Shown here one piece after another: positions 1-8,331 of a stretch of DNA of 64,000 nucleotides. The translations under genes were made by a program, and so were the position numbers. Position 1 is the first letter of the stretch; the number at the start of each line of letters is the position of its first letter. The notes under the pieces are model-generated. The model ran no database searches and was not told the origin of the DNA. It saw nothing but the letters and a program-made list of their open reading frames with translations. The DNA comes from Rhodocytophaga rosea (GTDB lineage: Bacteria > Bacteroidota > Bacteroidia > Cytophagales > 172606-1). The stretch spans positions 2,932,501 to 2,996,500 of the forward strand of contig NZ_CP048222.1 of assembly GCF_010119975.1 (NCBI RefSeq). Direction: 5' to 3'.

Positions 1-347
1 ATTTCATAAAAATAGCTGGCAAAGTTTCCGGGCATATACAAATCAATGAAACGTAAAGGTTGACTACCGCCATTCCAGAAGGCGTGGAAGCTGTTACGTT
101 TCTTTAGGGCAACTTCACCGGCTTTATAGATACTTATTCTGCCCTCCTCCCAGATAGTGATTTCTCCTTCTAAAATAATAGAGATTTCATCTTCACGGGT
201 GTGCAGGTGGGGCGCTTCTCCAAAAGAACCTGGTTCTAATAAGTGTTCTACGATGGCAATCCCTGATGGATTTTCATTGGTAGACATGAGCAGCTTTGTT
301 TGCAGATTTCGATAAGGACCAGTCAAGACCCAAGACGGTGATGTCAT
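1..347 (-). CDS. Cupin-domain protein (3' end cut by window edge)
   Basis: A reading frame starts with ATG at 347 and runs off the left edge, giving at least 115 residues. The translation opens MTSPSWVLTGPYRN and contains the cupin signature PHLHTREDEISIILEGE followed by a glycine-rich turn and the second cupin motif (NSFHAFWN). The histidines and glutamate of the first motif are the usual metal ligands of small beta-barrel cupins. No signal peptide is visible, so it is probably cytoplasmic. The family is functionally diverse (isomerases, dioxygenases, sugar or hormone binders), so no substrate can be named. The spacer upstream is long and holds no co-transcribed gene. Confidence 0.75.
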   Translation of the reverse strand, partial: MTSPSWVLTGPYRNLQTKLLMSTNENPSGIAIVEHLLEPGSFGEAPHLHTREDEISIILEGEITIWEEGRISIYKAGEVALKKRNSFHAFWNGGSQPLRFIDLYMPGNFASYFYE

Positions 348-907
348 AACTTTCTTCTTGTCAGATGAATAATTAATGAGTTAAAAATAGCTCCTCAGGC
401 AAACAGAGTATAGTAGAAATGCGACATCTTTTGGAAATAGGGTCTATTTTACACAGCTAAATGGTAGTTGCTGATTCTTTGAGACTCCAGAAAGAGCTTA
501 TATAAAATTAACCTGAAAAGCGTAAGACTAATGCTGCAAATGAATGAATAAAAACAAGTTAAGTAAAAGCAGTAAAAAATCCTACTTACCTTTTGGAAAG
601 AAAGGTCCTCCACAACTGATTGTAAGCTGTAACAGTAGCCAAATCAATTATAGCTAATTAGAAGTGATATCCCTGTTGGCTTTTCACCCCATTTCCTGCT
701 TAAGTACACAATAGCGGTTATGTCAAACCACTGTTAGTAGGATAAAACAAAGCAGAAAATGTTTTCACTCCTTACTCAGATGCTAAGTCTATTATTTTCA
801 ATATAGAGTAGATTTTAGTAACTTATTCCTCCCTTTTAAGTTAACTCCTTATAGTGGATGTGTCATCTTAGAAAATGTTGGCCATTAGTTGCTCTATTAT
901 CCTTTCT
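348..907. other. Gene-free spacer
   Basis: About 560 AT-rich bases between two minus-strand genes. I see no open frame with coding character, no strong hairpin and no copy of the AAAAGGGG palindrome found in later spacers. The promoter of the cupin gene should lie in the left part, but no convincing TTTG / TAnnTTTG pair was identified. Confidence 0.5.
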
Positions 908-1330
908 TTATTTTCTTTTCCCGGCTTCTTTTTGTTTGCTAAGTTCTTCTTGCCAAACAGGTATAAAATCATAGGTTGGATAAAATTCAGTTGCAAACGC
1001 GCCCCAAGCCCCTTGTTCTATAGACAAATTCAGGGTGCGTAACTGAGCAGCAGGGATCTTAACAGTGACTACCTGGCCAATGCCCATCATCACATACCAG
1101 GAAACGACCCTGGCTGATTTAGGGGGAAAACGTTCTAAAAACTTGTTTTGTTGTTGTATTTTTCGAAGTGAATCCAGACTTTTATCTTGTTGATGCTTTA
1201 AGAAAATGGTAATTAATATACTATCTGATGATGCATGAGACGGTTGGGAAAAAGAAGGAAAGCTGCTCAGTAAGCAAACTAGGAGCGTATATATTATCTT
1301 CTTATAGCTGAATTGAAGCTGAGTGGTCAT
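908..1330 (-). CDS. Small secreted protein of unknown function
   Basis: This 140-aa protein starts with a charged segment and a hydrophobic core (IIYTLLVCLLSSFPSFSQ), a typical signal peptide with probable cleavage after SFSQ. The mature part is basic at the end (KQKEAGKRK) and contains a segment, VVSWYVMMGIGQVVTVKIP, that reads as a beta hairpin. I do not recognise a family. It stands alone, with 360-560 bp spacers on both sides, so the context gives no clue. The signal peptide supports it being a real gene exported to the periplasm or beyond. Confidence 0.55.
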   Translation of the reverse strand: MTTQLQFSYKKIIYTLLVCLLSSFPSFSQPSHASSDSILITIFLKHQQDKSLDSLRKIQQQNKFLERFPPKSARVVSWYVMMGIGQVVTVKIPAAQLRTLNLSIEQGAWGAFATEFYPTYDFIPVWQEELSKQKEAGKRK

Positions 1331-1694
1331 AGCTTGAGGTGAACCAAATGAGAGTTTATCTATTCCAAGGTAAGGTAAAGTATCTGCTTCTGCAAGAATT
1401 AGGCTGTGTATGAACCTTTCTGTAGAACCCTACAACTAATTATCTTTACAACAAGGACTTGAAATTGCAACAGTTTACTGGAAGGTTTTTAGGAGGGACT
1501 ACAAAAGAAAAAAAACATCCTGAATTTATTACAAGGCCAATAGTTATCTCAAAGAGGAGGTAAATTTAACCATCCTTTCATGATCCTTATACCCTGCCAG
1601 AACTTTAAAAAGTCAAAATGTATAAGCTGGCATTACATATGCTGAAGAGGTTAAAGATGAAAAACAACTAATAAACATCAATAGACCAACAATC
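1331..1694. other. Divergent spacer with promoters only inferred
   Basis: A 364-bp gap between a minus-strand secreted protein gene and a plus-strand lipoprotein gene. It must hold both promoters. A purine-rich stretch lies near 1550-1560, but no clear Bacteroidota promoter pair or hairpin was recognised. Confidence 0.4.
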
Positions 1695-2045
1695 ATGAAA
1701 ATAACACTCAGTCTCATAAGTATATGTTGTATCTTGTTTCTACTAGGAGGATGTAATTCCTCCCCCACTCAATTACCCACTACTGATACACAGCAATCAA
1801 GTGAAGTCATAAAGCAATTATCTATTACAGGTGAGGTACAAGAAGTAGAATCCGGCAAGGATGGCTATACGGCTAAGATAGTAAGTAAAGAAGGGAAAGT
1901 ATATTGGGCAACGATTAGTCATTCAAATCTGAAAGAGAATGCAAGCCAATATAGAGCAGTCAACGTAGGAGAAACCATTACTGTCAAAGGAGACAATTGG
2001 GAGATGGATGGGCAAGCCCATATAACCGTTCGGGAGTTACCATAA
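1695..2045 (+). CDS. Small lipoprotein, possibly OB-fold
   Basis: This 116-aa protein has a lipoprotein signal ending in LLGGC, with the acylated cysteine at residue 20, followed by a Ser/Thr/Gln-rich linker. The remaining 70 residues alternate beta strands (ITGEVQEVESGKDGYTAKIV, then a KGD turn and a final strand), which resembles small OB-fold periplasmic proteins. The fold is an inference from strand pattern only. The gene has its own spacer on each side and is probably monocistronic. Location is likely the outer membrane, by lipobox. Confidence 0.6.
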   Translation: MKITLSLISICCILFLLGGCNSSPTQLPTTDTQQSSEVIKQLSITGEVQEVESGKDGYTAKIVSKEGKVYWATISHSNLKENASQYRAVNVGETITVKGDNWEMDGQAHITVRELP

Positions 2046-2404
2046 ACCTCTTTAAGCTTCTTCTTTTCCAAACAAACTCAAATTTGTATAATTCTGTAAC
2101 TGTTATTATTTGTTTGTAAGGTAAAGCCAAAGGGGGATTTATATTACCGTTCATGTGAAGTAACGCAATGATTAAAAGTAAAAGTTTGAATACTGCAAAT
2201 ACCCTCTTACATCACTTGATAAGTCAATTTCACCTCCCAAAGTATATTTACAGAGCTTTGTTTGATTTCTTATGCAAAGAGTTTTTTTGAGGCCATCAGC
2301 TGATTTTAGGATAAGACCTTTAACATTTTTGTATAAGAATTTATCTATCTTGGAGCTATTATAACTACAAATCACAAGAGCAGGAATGTTTAGCGCTAGT
2401 TTTA

Positions 2405-3721
2405 ATGGAGCTTCAGGAAAGTCAGAATATTGAATGGAAAGAGTCTTGGCGAGATGAATACATTAAATGGATCTGTGGATTCGCCAACGCCCAGGGAGGT
2501 GTACTCTATATCGGCAAGAACGATCAGGGCCAAGTAGTGGGCCTGGAAAATAGTCGAAAGCTGCTAGAAGAAATTCCTAATAAGGTGCGTGACCTGCTTG
2601 GTATCTTGGTCGATGTTAACCTTCGATCCGAAACTGGTCTAGACTTTTTAGAAATTATAATAGAGCCATACCCTTATCCGGTCAATTATAAAGGGCAGTA
2701 TCATTACCGGAGTGGAAGTACCAAGCAGGAACTTAAAGGAGCTGCTTTAGATAAGTTCCTTTTGCAAAAACAAGGTAAACGTTGGGATAGTGTTCCGATC
2801 CCTAATGTTTCCGCAGAAGATTTAAGAAATGAAGCCTTTGAGTTGTTTAGACGAAGAGCCTCTAGAAGCAATCGGGTAGATGAAGATGTATTACGAGAAA
2901 GTAATTCCTCCCTACTGGAGAATCTGCATCTTTTAGAGGGGGGTTATCTGAAGCGAGCCGCTATTCTGCTTTTTCATCCTGTACCGGAAAAACTCGTCAC
3001 AGGGTCTTATATTAAAATTGGTTATTTTGAGTCCGACGATGATTTACGCTACCAAGATGAGGTACATGGCACGCTACTCGAACAAATCGAAACGACGCTA
3101 GATCTACTAAGGACCAAATACCTAAAAGCTCACATCCGTTATGAGGGGGTAAATAGAGTGGAAGAATATCTTTTTCCAGAAGCTGCTATTCGAGAAGCAG
3201 TACTCAATGCTATTGCTCATAAAGATTACAGTGGTGGTGTTCCAGTACAAATTAGTGTATATGAGAACCGTATTCTTTTCTGGAACGAAGGCCAGTTACC
3301 CGATCACTGGACGGTAGAGCACTTAACTCGCAAGCATCCTTCCAAACCTTTTAATCCTGAAATTGCCAATACCCTGTTTCGGGCAGGCTACATTGAATCT
3401 TGGGGTAGAGGAACAATCAAAATGATTAATGAATGTCGAAAGCATCATCTTCCTGCTCCCCGCTATTATTTCGACTTATCAGGATTTGTTGTTGAGTTCT
3501 TTATTTATACAGAAAGCTATCTCAAGGAACGTGGACTGCGGGAGGAACTTATCAAGATTATCCTATACGTGCAAGCGCAGGGGCATATTAATAACTCTAC
3601 CGTACAACAGCTTTGCAAGGTTAGCAAAGCAACGGCTACCCGTTATCTTTCCGAACTGGAGAAAGAAAAATATCTATATAAAAAGGGGGTCACAGGAGCC
3701 GGGACTGAGTATACATTATAA
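2405..3721 (+). CDS. AlbA_2 / GHKL-type ATPase transcriptional regulator
   Basis: This 438-aa protein has the layout of the COG2865 group of putative transcriptional regulators. Residues 1-115 form the AlbA_2 (Schlafen-like) nucleic-acid-binding domain, with the hallmark ESQNIEWKESW and CGFANAQGGVLYIG. Residues about 245-345 form a GHKL-like ATPase (EAAIREAVLNAIAHKDYSGG, then FRAGYIESWGRGT). The C-terminal 60 residues are a winged helix-turn-helix (INNSTVQQLCKVSKATATRYLSEL). It is probably a cytoplasmic DNA-binding regulator, and members often sit near mobile or defence genes. The 3' flank is odd: bases directly after the stop keep reading as a plausible C-terminal tail in the same frame (see the repeat at 3722). 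The gene may therefore be slightly truncated by a nonsense change. Confidence 0.85.
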   Translation: MELQESQNIEWKESWRDEYIKWICGFANAQGGVLYIGKNDQGQVVGLENSRKLLEEIPNKVRDLLGILVDVNLRSETGLDFLEIIIEPYPYPVNYKGQYHYRSGSTKQELKGAALDKFLLQKQGKRWDSVPIPNVSAEDLRNEAFELFRRRASRSNRVDEDVLRESNSSLLENLHLLEGGYLKRAAILLFHPVPEKLVTGSYIKIGYFESDDDLRYQDEVHGTLLEQIETTLDLLRTKYLKAHIRYEGVNRVEEYLFPEAAIREAVLNAIAHKDYSGGVPVQISVYENRILFWNEGQLPDHWTVEHLTRKHPSKPFNPEIANTLFRAGYIESWGRGTIKMINECRKHHLPAPRYYFDLSGFVVEFFIYTESYLKERGLREELIKIILYVQAQGHINNSTVQQLCKVSKATATRYLSELEKEKYLYKKGVTGAGTEYTL

Positions 3722-3877
3722 GGGCTTATAATGGACTCACTACTGGTCCAAAATTATACTAATAAAGCTAGCAGAAAGGAGCTTTTCTATAAAAGCACGG
3801 TAAATATGCTCATTTTGACTCTGGTTTGTATGGTCCATAAGGGCTCATAATGGGCTCACTACTGGTCCAGAGCTGTA
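3722..3877 (+). repeat. Two direct copies of a coding-like 3' tail
   Basis: The segments starting at 3722 and 3841 are near-identical for about 37 bases. Both read as GLIM(D/G)SLLVQ in one frame. The first follows the stop codon of the AlbA_2 gene in frame. The second is 119 bp downstream, so out of phase with the first. Each copy also holds a short palindrome (TGGAC / GTCCA around CTCACTACTG). They look like duplicated or decayed 3' gene sequence rather than regulatory sites. Confidence 0.55.
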
Positions 3878-4215
3878 CAATATTAGATAGAAAGGACAGT
3901 TAAAATAACTCCCCCTTTCTTAAAACTTCTGCTTCATTCATCGTCTCGTTTCGGGGCAACTATGGCTATGGACAGATAAACTTGATCTCAGGTTCATTAT
4001 CAGGTCCATCTACAAAGGACTTGCACCCTTGGGATAATTCTTGTACATTTCTCTCAATGTACCATGCCATGCCGGGCACACACACCGCATTCCTTCGACA
4101 ATTGAGTATGCTCAGCGCATAGCTCCAGCTCATAAGCATCAATTGCGAGAATGCTTGCTACATTAGTGGCAAGGCTATGAAACACCCAACTCATTAACAA
4201 AATTAGATGTAATAA
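3878..4215. other. Spacer with one AAAGG...CCTTT palindrome
   Basis: The stretch holds copy A of the dispersed palindrome at 3891-3918 (AAAGGACAGTTA, then TAACTCCCCCTTT). Beyond it there is nothing I can assign before the acyltransferase start. Confidence 0.5.
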
Positions 4216-5337
4216 GTGAAGCGACTTTATTATTTAGATAATCTGATGATATTCTTATCTGCCCTTGTTGTCCTCCATCATGTGAGTATTGGTTATGGGA
4301 CAATGGGCGGCTGGTGCTATGTTACAGCACAAAAACTAACAGGTAGAACTCAAATTTTCATTTCGGCATTAACCGGACTCGAGGCATGCTTTTCAATGAG
4401 CCTTTTCTTTTTCATTTCTGCTTTCTTAACCATTCCATCTTTGGAGAAAAAAGGAGTATCTACATTTATAAAAACAAGGTTAATACGATTGATGATACCT
4501 TTGTTATTTGTCATGATTATTTTTGCACCAAGTATTTTATATTTTATTGAAATTCATAATAGCACCACTCAGTTGTCATGGGTTAGTTATTTACTACAAC
4601 AAAATGCTAAACCTTATACTTCTCATGTGTGGTTTATTTTGGTGTTGATCATTTTTGAGTTAGTCTATATTGGTTATTGGAAAGTTATAAAACCTCATTT
4701 TTCCATTTCAACATGGCTATCAAATAAACTCCCCACACATGTAACTATATTGACTAGTATTGTTCTATGCAGTGGTCTTACCTTACTCGTGCGGCAATTT
4801 TTTCCACTTGGACAAAATTTTATCGGCATAGAATTTTCCAATATCACTCCTTACATTTTCATGTATGCAATCGGACTAGTAGTTTATCGAAAAGGTTGGC
4901 TTGATGATCTTTCTAGAAAGTTGTCAATAACCTGGTTTCCTATTTCACTTATTGCAGCTACTTACTTTAGTGTCATTATTTATCTACTTTCAAACTACCC
5001 ATCTATCGTTAATAAATTTGTAGTGGGCATTAGCTGGGAATCTGTTTTTCTTTCATTTGCCCAAGTGTTAGTGTGTTTTGGTTTCTCTGGTTTTTTTCTT
5101 CATCTTTTTAAGAAAAAACTCAACTTCACAAATTTTGTATCATCAATGATGAGAGAAAATAGATACGGCGTTTATATTTTCCATTCTGCAGTTGTAGTTG
5201 GTGTTACTATGATGCTAGAATCGTTAACAGTGAACACACCTATTAAATATATTTTAGCCTGCATTTTAAGTATTGTATTTTCCTACATACTAGTGGGGCT
5301 ACTTCGTAAAATCCCTGTAGTGAGGCGAGTAATTTGA
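4216..5337 (+). CDS. Acyltransferase 3 family membrane protein
   Basis: This 373-aa integral membrane protein has about ten hydrophobic segments. It opens with KRLYYLDNLMIFLSALVVLHH, the family pattern R-x-x-x-x-D-N-x-R/M with a downstream histidine, and it has FFFISAFL in TM3. These are hallmarks of the acyltransferase 3 (OafA/OpgC-like) family, which moves acyl groups from the cytoplasm to sugars or peptides at the membrane. Translation must begin at GTG 4216, because an in-frame TAA lies directly before it and the first ATG (4246) would remove the conserved N-terminus. It stands alone, so the acceptor is unknown. Confidence 0.85.
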   Translation: MKRLYYLDNLMIFLSALVVLHHVSIGYGTMGGWCYVTAQKLTGRTQIFISALTGLEACFSMSLFFFISAFLTIPSLEKKGVSTFIKTRLIRLMIPLLFVMIIFAPSILYFIEIHNSTTQLSWVSYLLQQNAKPYTSHVWFILVLIIFELVYIGYWKVIKPHFSISTWLSNKLPTHVTILTSIVLCSGLTLLVRQFFPLGQNFIGIEFSNITPYIFMYAIGLVVYRKGWLDDLSRKLSITWFPISLIAATYFSVIIYLLSNYPSIVNKFVVGISWESVFLSFAQVLVCFGFSGFFLHLFKKKLNFTNFVSSMMRENRYGVYIFHSAVVVGVTMMLESLTVNTPIKYILACILSIVFSYILVGLLRKIPVVRRVI

Positions 5338-5381
5338 CTATGTAAAGCAAAGTTCGACCAAGCCCTGCCACTAGCATTGAT

Positions 5382-5487
5382 CTTACCGCAAGTGTGGCAG
5401 ACGGCAATAAATGTTATTTTCATCAATCAATAAAAAATCAACCTTTGCTCCGGGCAGACGGACTACTAATTCCACACTTGCAGTAAG
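5382..5487. repeat. 16-bp inverted repeat, 74-bp spacing
   Basis: The left arm 5382-5397 (CTTACCGCAAGTGTGG) and right arm 5472-5487 (CCACACTTGCAGTAAG) pair at 15 of 16 positions. Outside the arms, TTCGACCA (5353) and TGGCCGAA (5490) also pair, but with unequal spacing. The block lies in the 395-bp gap between an acyltransferase gene and a convergent transporter gene. It may be a terminator with a large loop or the ends of a small decayed element. Confidence 0.5.
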
Positions 5488-5613
5488 TCCTGGCCGAAAT
5501 CTATGGGTAAATCAAGGGTTTGTGGCTATATTTTATCCAATTTCTTAATATACGGTTGCCTCATATGAAAACTGATCTACTCCTAATAAATCAAACATAG
5601 AAGCAGTTACCAG

Positions 5614-5656
5614 AAAGGGGAAGTTAATTTAACTTAACTTAACTTAACTAACCCTT
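5614..5656. repeat. Dispersed palindrome copy with AACTT expansion
   Basis: The left arm AAAGGGGAAGTTAA (5614-5627) is followed by TTTAACTT. The motif AACTT is then repeated about four times before a remnant of the right arm (AACCCTT). The copy belongs to the AAAAGGGG family and shows a short tandem expansion inside one arm. Confidence 0.6.
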
Positions 5657-5732
5657 ACTTATGCCCATAGTGAAAGACTTACAAGTTTTAAGAATGGTAA
5701 TGGCAGCAGGCAAAGAGGAAATATACAGGGGT

Positions 5733-6164
5733 TTATTTAGTAGCACTTCCTGCTAAAGTGATTAGAATTGCTCCTGCTGCCATCAATACGGCACCCAAAA
5801 TGATCTGCCAGTTTACTCGTTCTTTGAGAAAAATGATAGATAAAATAATCACAAACACAAGCGATATTCTTTCCAGAGGTGAAACCTGAGAAGCATTCCC
5901 TAATTTTAAAGCCCGAAAGGTGAGTAGGGAGGAAACGCATGTCAGGATGCCGGCAATGATCAGATATATCCAGGTTCGCTTTTCTAGTCGCGTTACATCC
6001 GCTAGATTGCCTTGGAAGATGACCACACTCCAGGATACAAGCAGGATCGGTAGTGATTGAATGGCAAAACCAAGGCTGGAATCAAGGTTTTTAATTCCCA
6101 CTTTTGACAAAATGACTACGATTGCAGCCGATAAAGCGGCCAATAAAGCAAACACAATCCACAT
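5733..6164 (-). CDS. Half-size EamA-family (DMT) transporter
   Basis: This 143-aa protein has five hydrophobic helices and ends with the EamA pattern SPLERISLVFVIILSIIFLKERV followed by ILGAVLMAAGAILI. Typical DMT carriers are 300 aa with two EamA repeats; this has one, as do many bacterial single-domain members that probably dimerise. The proposed role is efflux or exchange of small metabolites across the inner membrane, with the substrate unknown. It stands alone on the minus strand and converges with the acyltransferase gene. Frame and length are intact. Confidence 0.75.
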   Translation of the reverse strand: MWIVFALLAALSAAIVVILSKVGIKNLDSSLGFAIQSLPILLVSWSVVIFQGNLADVTRLEKRTWIYLIIAGILTCVSSLLTFRALKLGNASQVSPLERISLVFVIILSIIFLKERVNWQIILGAVLMAAGAILITLAGSATK

Positions 6165-6450
6165 ACAATATAGAGGAAGGATACAGGTAAGGTGGTTGTT
6201 ACGATTTTTACTTTTTTTAGTTTCTGCCTCTTTTTAATGCAAATGACCATACCCTTATTCCCTAAAATGTTGTGTAAATAGCACAATTTTACTTTTAGAT
6301 GAAATCGATTTATTAGGTAGTTAAAATAACCTCACTTTTCCATTACTAACTTAGCAATTCTATCCTTCTTTACATCTGTTAGAAAATAATGGGGTGTGAC
6401 ACTTAAATTCTATTCCTTATCCAGATCTAAGCAATACAAGGACATTTACA
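6165..6450. other. Spacer with a half copy of the palindrome
   Basis: Around 6319-6340 the sequence TAGTTAAAATAACC followed by TCACTTTT resembles the core and right arm of the dispersed palindrome; the left arm is not preserved. Nothing else is assignable. Confidence 0.35.
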
Positions 6451-7149
6451 TTAGTTTTTCTCCTCATCTACAATATCAGGCTGTGTTTGGGCAACATAGG
6501 AATCTGCATACTTAAAATCCTCCAACCAATAAGCAGAACTGACAATTTCAAAAATGATGTAATTGTTATCTTTTTCAATGGTATGCAATCGCCAAATAAT
6601 GTGCTTTGCCTCCTCAAAGGAATTCCCTGCTAACTTCTCACTAAAAAGGCGGTTAAGTAAGGCTCTATCCGGCATTCCCTGGGCTATTAACCGCAGCAAT
6701 GGTGGCTCCGGATTGCTTTCAAAAAGAAAGAGACTCGCATTCTCCTCAGCAGTAAGCTTAAGTTGAAACGCTACGGCTTCAGCTCCGGGAAACTTTCCAT
6801 TATAGGCCGTGTACAACAGTTGAGTCGCTTTAAAAAAACCTTCGTGAAGCGAGAGTTCCGGGTATTCTTCCCATAGTTTCTCTGTGAGCATTTGGTGGGA
6901 TAAGTTTTTAATCTGTCCTTCACTCAGCTGCCCGGCAAACAAATACCCTATTATCACTTGAGCGGCCTCAACCGGTTCTACATCCGTCAAGGACATCAGA
7001 CACATGGCTTGTAATTCAGCGTCAGGGATTTCTTCCGGCTTGTCATAGCCTATTTGGTTAAGTAAGGCTAGGTAATCCTTATTTTCCCACGAATAGGGTA
7101 GTTCATGGATCGTCGCAAAGGTCAACCGTTCTACCAAGAATGTATTCAT
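6451..7149 (-). CDS. Conserved-looking cytoplasmic protein, unknown function
   Basis: This 232-aa acidic protein has no signal peptide and no membrane segment. It appears all-helical, with hydrophobic/acidic repeats through the middle (EAAQVIIGYLFAGQLSEGQIKN; AEAVAFQLKLTAEENASLFLF). I do not recognise a domain. Codon use and the unbroken frame suggest a real gene. It is isolated by about 250-290 bp on both sides. The next gene to the right, the GreA-like protein, is divergent. Confidence 0.6.
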   Translation of the reverse strand: MNTFLVERLTFATIHELPYSWENKDYLALLNQIGYDKPEEIPDAELQAMCLMSLTDVEPVEAAQVIIGYLFAGQLSEGQIKNLSHQMLTEKLWEEYPELSLHEGFFKATQLLYTAYNGKFPGAEAVAFQLKLTAEENASLFLFESNPEPPLLRLIAQGMPDRALLNRLFSEKLAGNSFEEAKHIIWRLHTIEKDNNYIIFEIVSSAYWLEDFKYADSYVAQTQPDIVDEEKN

Positions 7150-7398
7150 CTATTTTTTAATTTTAAATTCGTTTTCATAAAAACCTTGATGTTATATTTT
7201 TATTAATCCATCTTAGCTCACTCAAGGGTAAACTCCCCTTGTGAAGTTTAGTTGTCCATCACATCAAATAAATTGCATGCCCGGTTTCTCCTTGGCTAAA
7301 ATCACAGGCCCATAGCTACCAATATAGGTATATGGTCATGAGACAAAAAATACGTATACCTCAACTACGAATCCACCAACTAACAAAAATAGCAGCGC

Positions 7399-7857
7399 AT
7401 GGACAAACTAGGCCTAAAAAAACGTATTTTGGAAGAAAGCAGGAGCAATCAACAGCTCTTACGGGATGATTTAAGAGAGTCCTTCCAGGAAAGGGTAGAA
7501 AGTGCCAATCAAAATGAGGACGATGACTTCACTGACCACTTTGAATCCACCCGAGAGGAGGTAATGGATGAAATCCATCTGGTAGCTCCTCAAGCGGATG
7601 CAGCTCAGGCACAGCTTCAGTTACTAGAGAGAATGGAGGCACAAACCTTACACGAGCAGGTAAAGAATGGGGCAGTTGTGTTAACTGCCCAACAGAACTT
7701 TTTTGTGTCTACCAGCCTGCCCCTGTTTGAAGTGGAGGGAAAGCCATACCTTGGTGTTTCTACGGATTCTCCCATTTACCATGCCATGAAGGACAAAAAG
7801 AAAGGTGATTCTTTTACGCTAAATGATGTACTGTATCATATTGAAGATGTTTTTTAG
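7399..7857 (+). CDS. GreA/GreB-like protein
   Basis: This 152-aa protein has an acidic helical N-terminal half (residues 1-85, rich in Glu/Asp/Gln) and a C-terminal beta domain. The C-terminal half reads GAVVLTAQQNFFVSTSLP...GKPYLGVSTDSPIYHAMKDKKKGDSF. The SP-(I)-x-x-(A/L)-x-x-KK-x-GD pattern is that of the GreA/GreB/Rnk C-terminal (FKBP-like) domain, which docks on RNA polymerase. True GreA proteins rescue stalled polymerase through two acidic residues at a coiled-coil tip; whether the shorter, divergent N-terminal half here does so is unclear. It could be a Rnk-like or secondary-channel regulator. The family call rests on the C-terminal half only. Confidence 0.65.
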   Translation: MDKLGLKKRILEESRSNQQLLRDDLRESFQERVESANQNEDDDFTDHFESTREEVMDEIHLVAPQADAAQAQLQLLERMEAQTLHEQVKNGAVVLTAQQNFFVSTSLPLFEVEGKPYLGVSTDSPIYHAMKDKKKGDSFTLNDVLYHIEDVF

Positions 7858-7895
7858 TGTAGGTAGTCAGATTTAGGATTCAAACTGAAGTAAAC

Positions 7896-7924
7896 AAAAG
7901 GGGGAGTTTAATTAACTCTTTTTT
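7896..7924. repeat. Dispersed palindrome copy (degenerate right arm)
   Basis: AAAAGGGGGAGTTTAA followed by TTAACTCTTTTTT. The left arm is intact and the right arm has lost its C run. It overlaps the last codons of the doubtful minus-strand frame at 7912. Confidence 0.55.
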
Positions 7925-8181
7925 ATTAATCTGTTAAGCCATATTGCAGTATAAGGTGGTGTATTGATTCGACCTAATAAAACAGGTATATTCCAGACAG
8001 AAGAAGCCATCGGTATAGATTCAATAGCTGTCTGCAAATCTGCGGGCCGTATATCGAGCATCGTTCTCTCTTCCAGCATCAGAAAAGAAATGACAAACAA
8101 AACGGGAAACCACACCGATATGCCATAGCCAGCTTTGATCTGCTTATCTTGAGGCCCAGAGATTGTTTCAAAATGAAGCAA
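7912..8181 (-). CDS. Doubtful 89-aa open frame
   Basis: The frame codes for an 89-aa protein with one hydrophobic segment (SVWFPVLFVISFLML). I recognise no family. Its first codons lie in one arm of a 16-bp inverted repeat and its stop lies inside a copy of the dispersed palindrome. Both are unusual for a genuine gene, so it may be a decayed fragment or a chance frame. Confidence 0.2.
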   Translation of the reverse strand: MLHFETISGPQDKQIKAGYGISVWFPVLFVISFLMLEERTMLDIRPADLQTAIESIPMASSVWNIPVLLGRINTPPYTAIWLNRLIKKS

Positions 8182-8205
8182 TTGGCTGTTTCATTTTGAA
8201 ACAAT
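8162..8205. repeat. Perfect 16-bp inverted repeat
   Basis: Arms ATTGTTTCAAAATGAA (8162-8177) and TTCATTTTGAAACAAT (8190-8205) match perfectly around a 12-base loop. The repeat lies 127 bp before the proposed start of the FtsX permease. Possible readings are an operator for a dimeric regulator or a terminator-like hairpin. Confidence 0.65.
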
Positions 8206-8331
8206 ATTCCCAGGTAAATTCCTGATAATCTTCTTCTAGGGGATGCTAGCGGGCATATTTGATTGTGGCACGTAAATGGTAACCCATCAGGAAATTGGCT
8301 TGAACATTTCCAACCCTTAACACTACCGGAT

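Noticed and set aside
2172-2375. 67-aa minus-strand open frame before the AlbA_2 gene
   Set aside because: No signal, no domain, composition like random AT-rich DNA, and it occupies the promoter region of the regulator.
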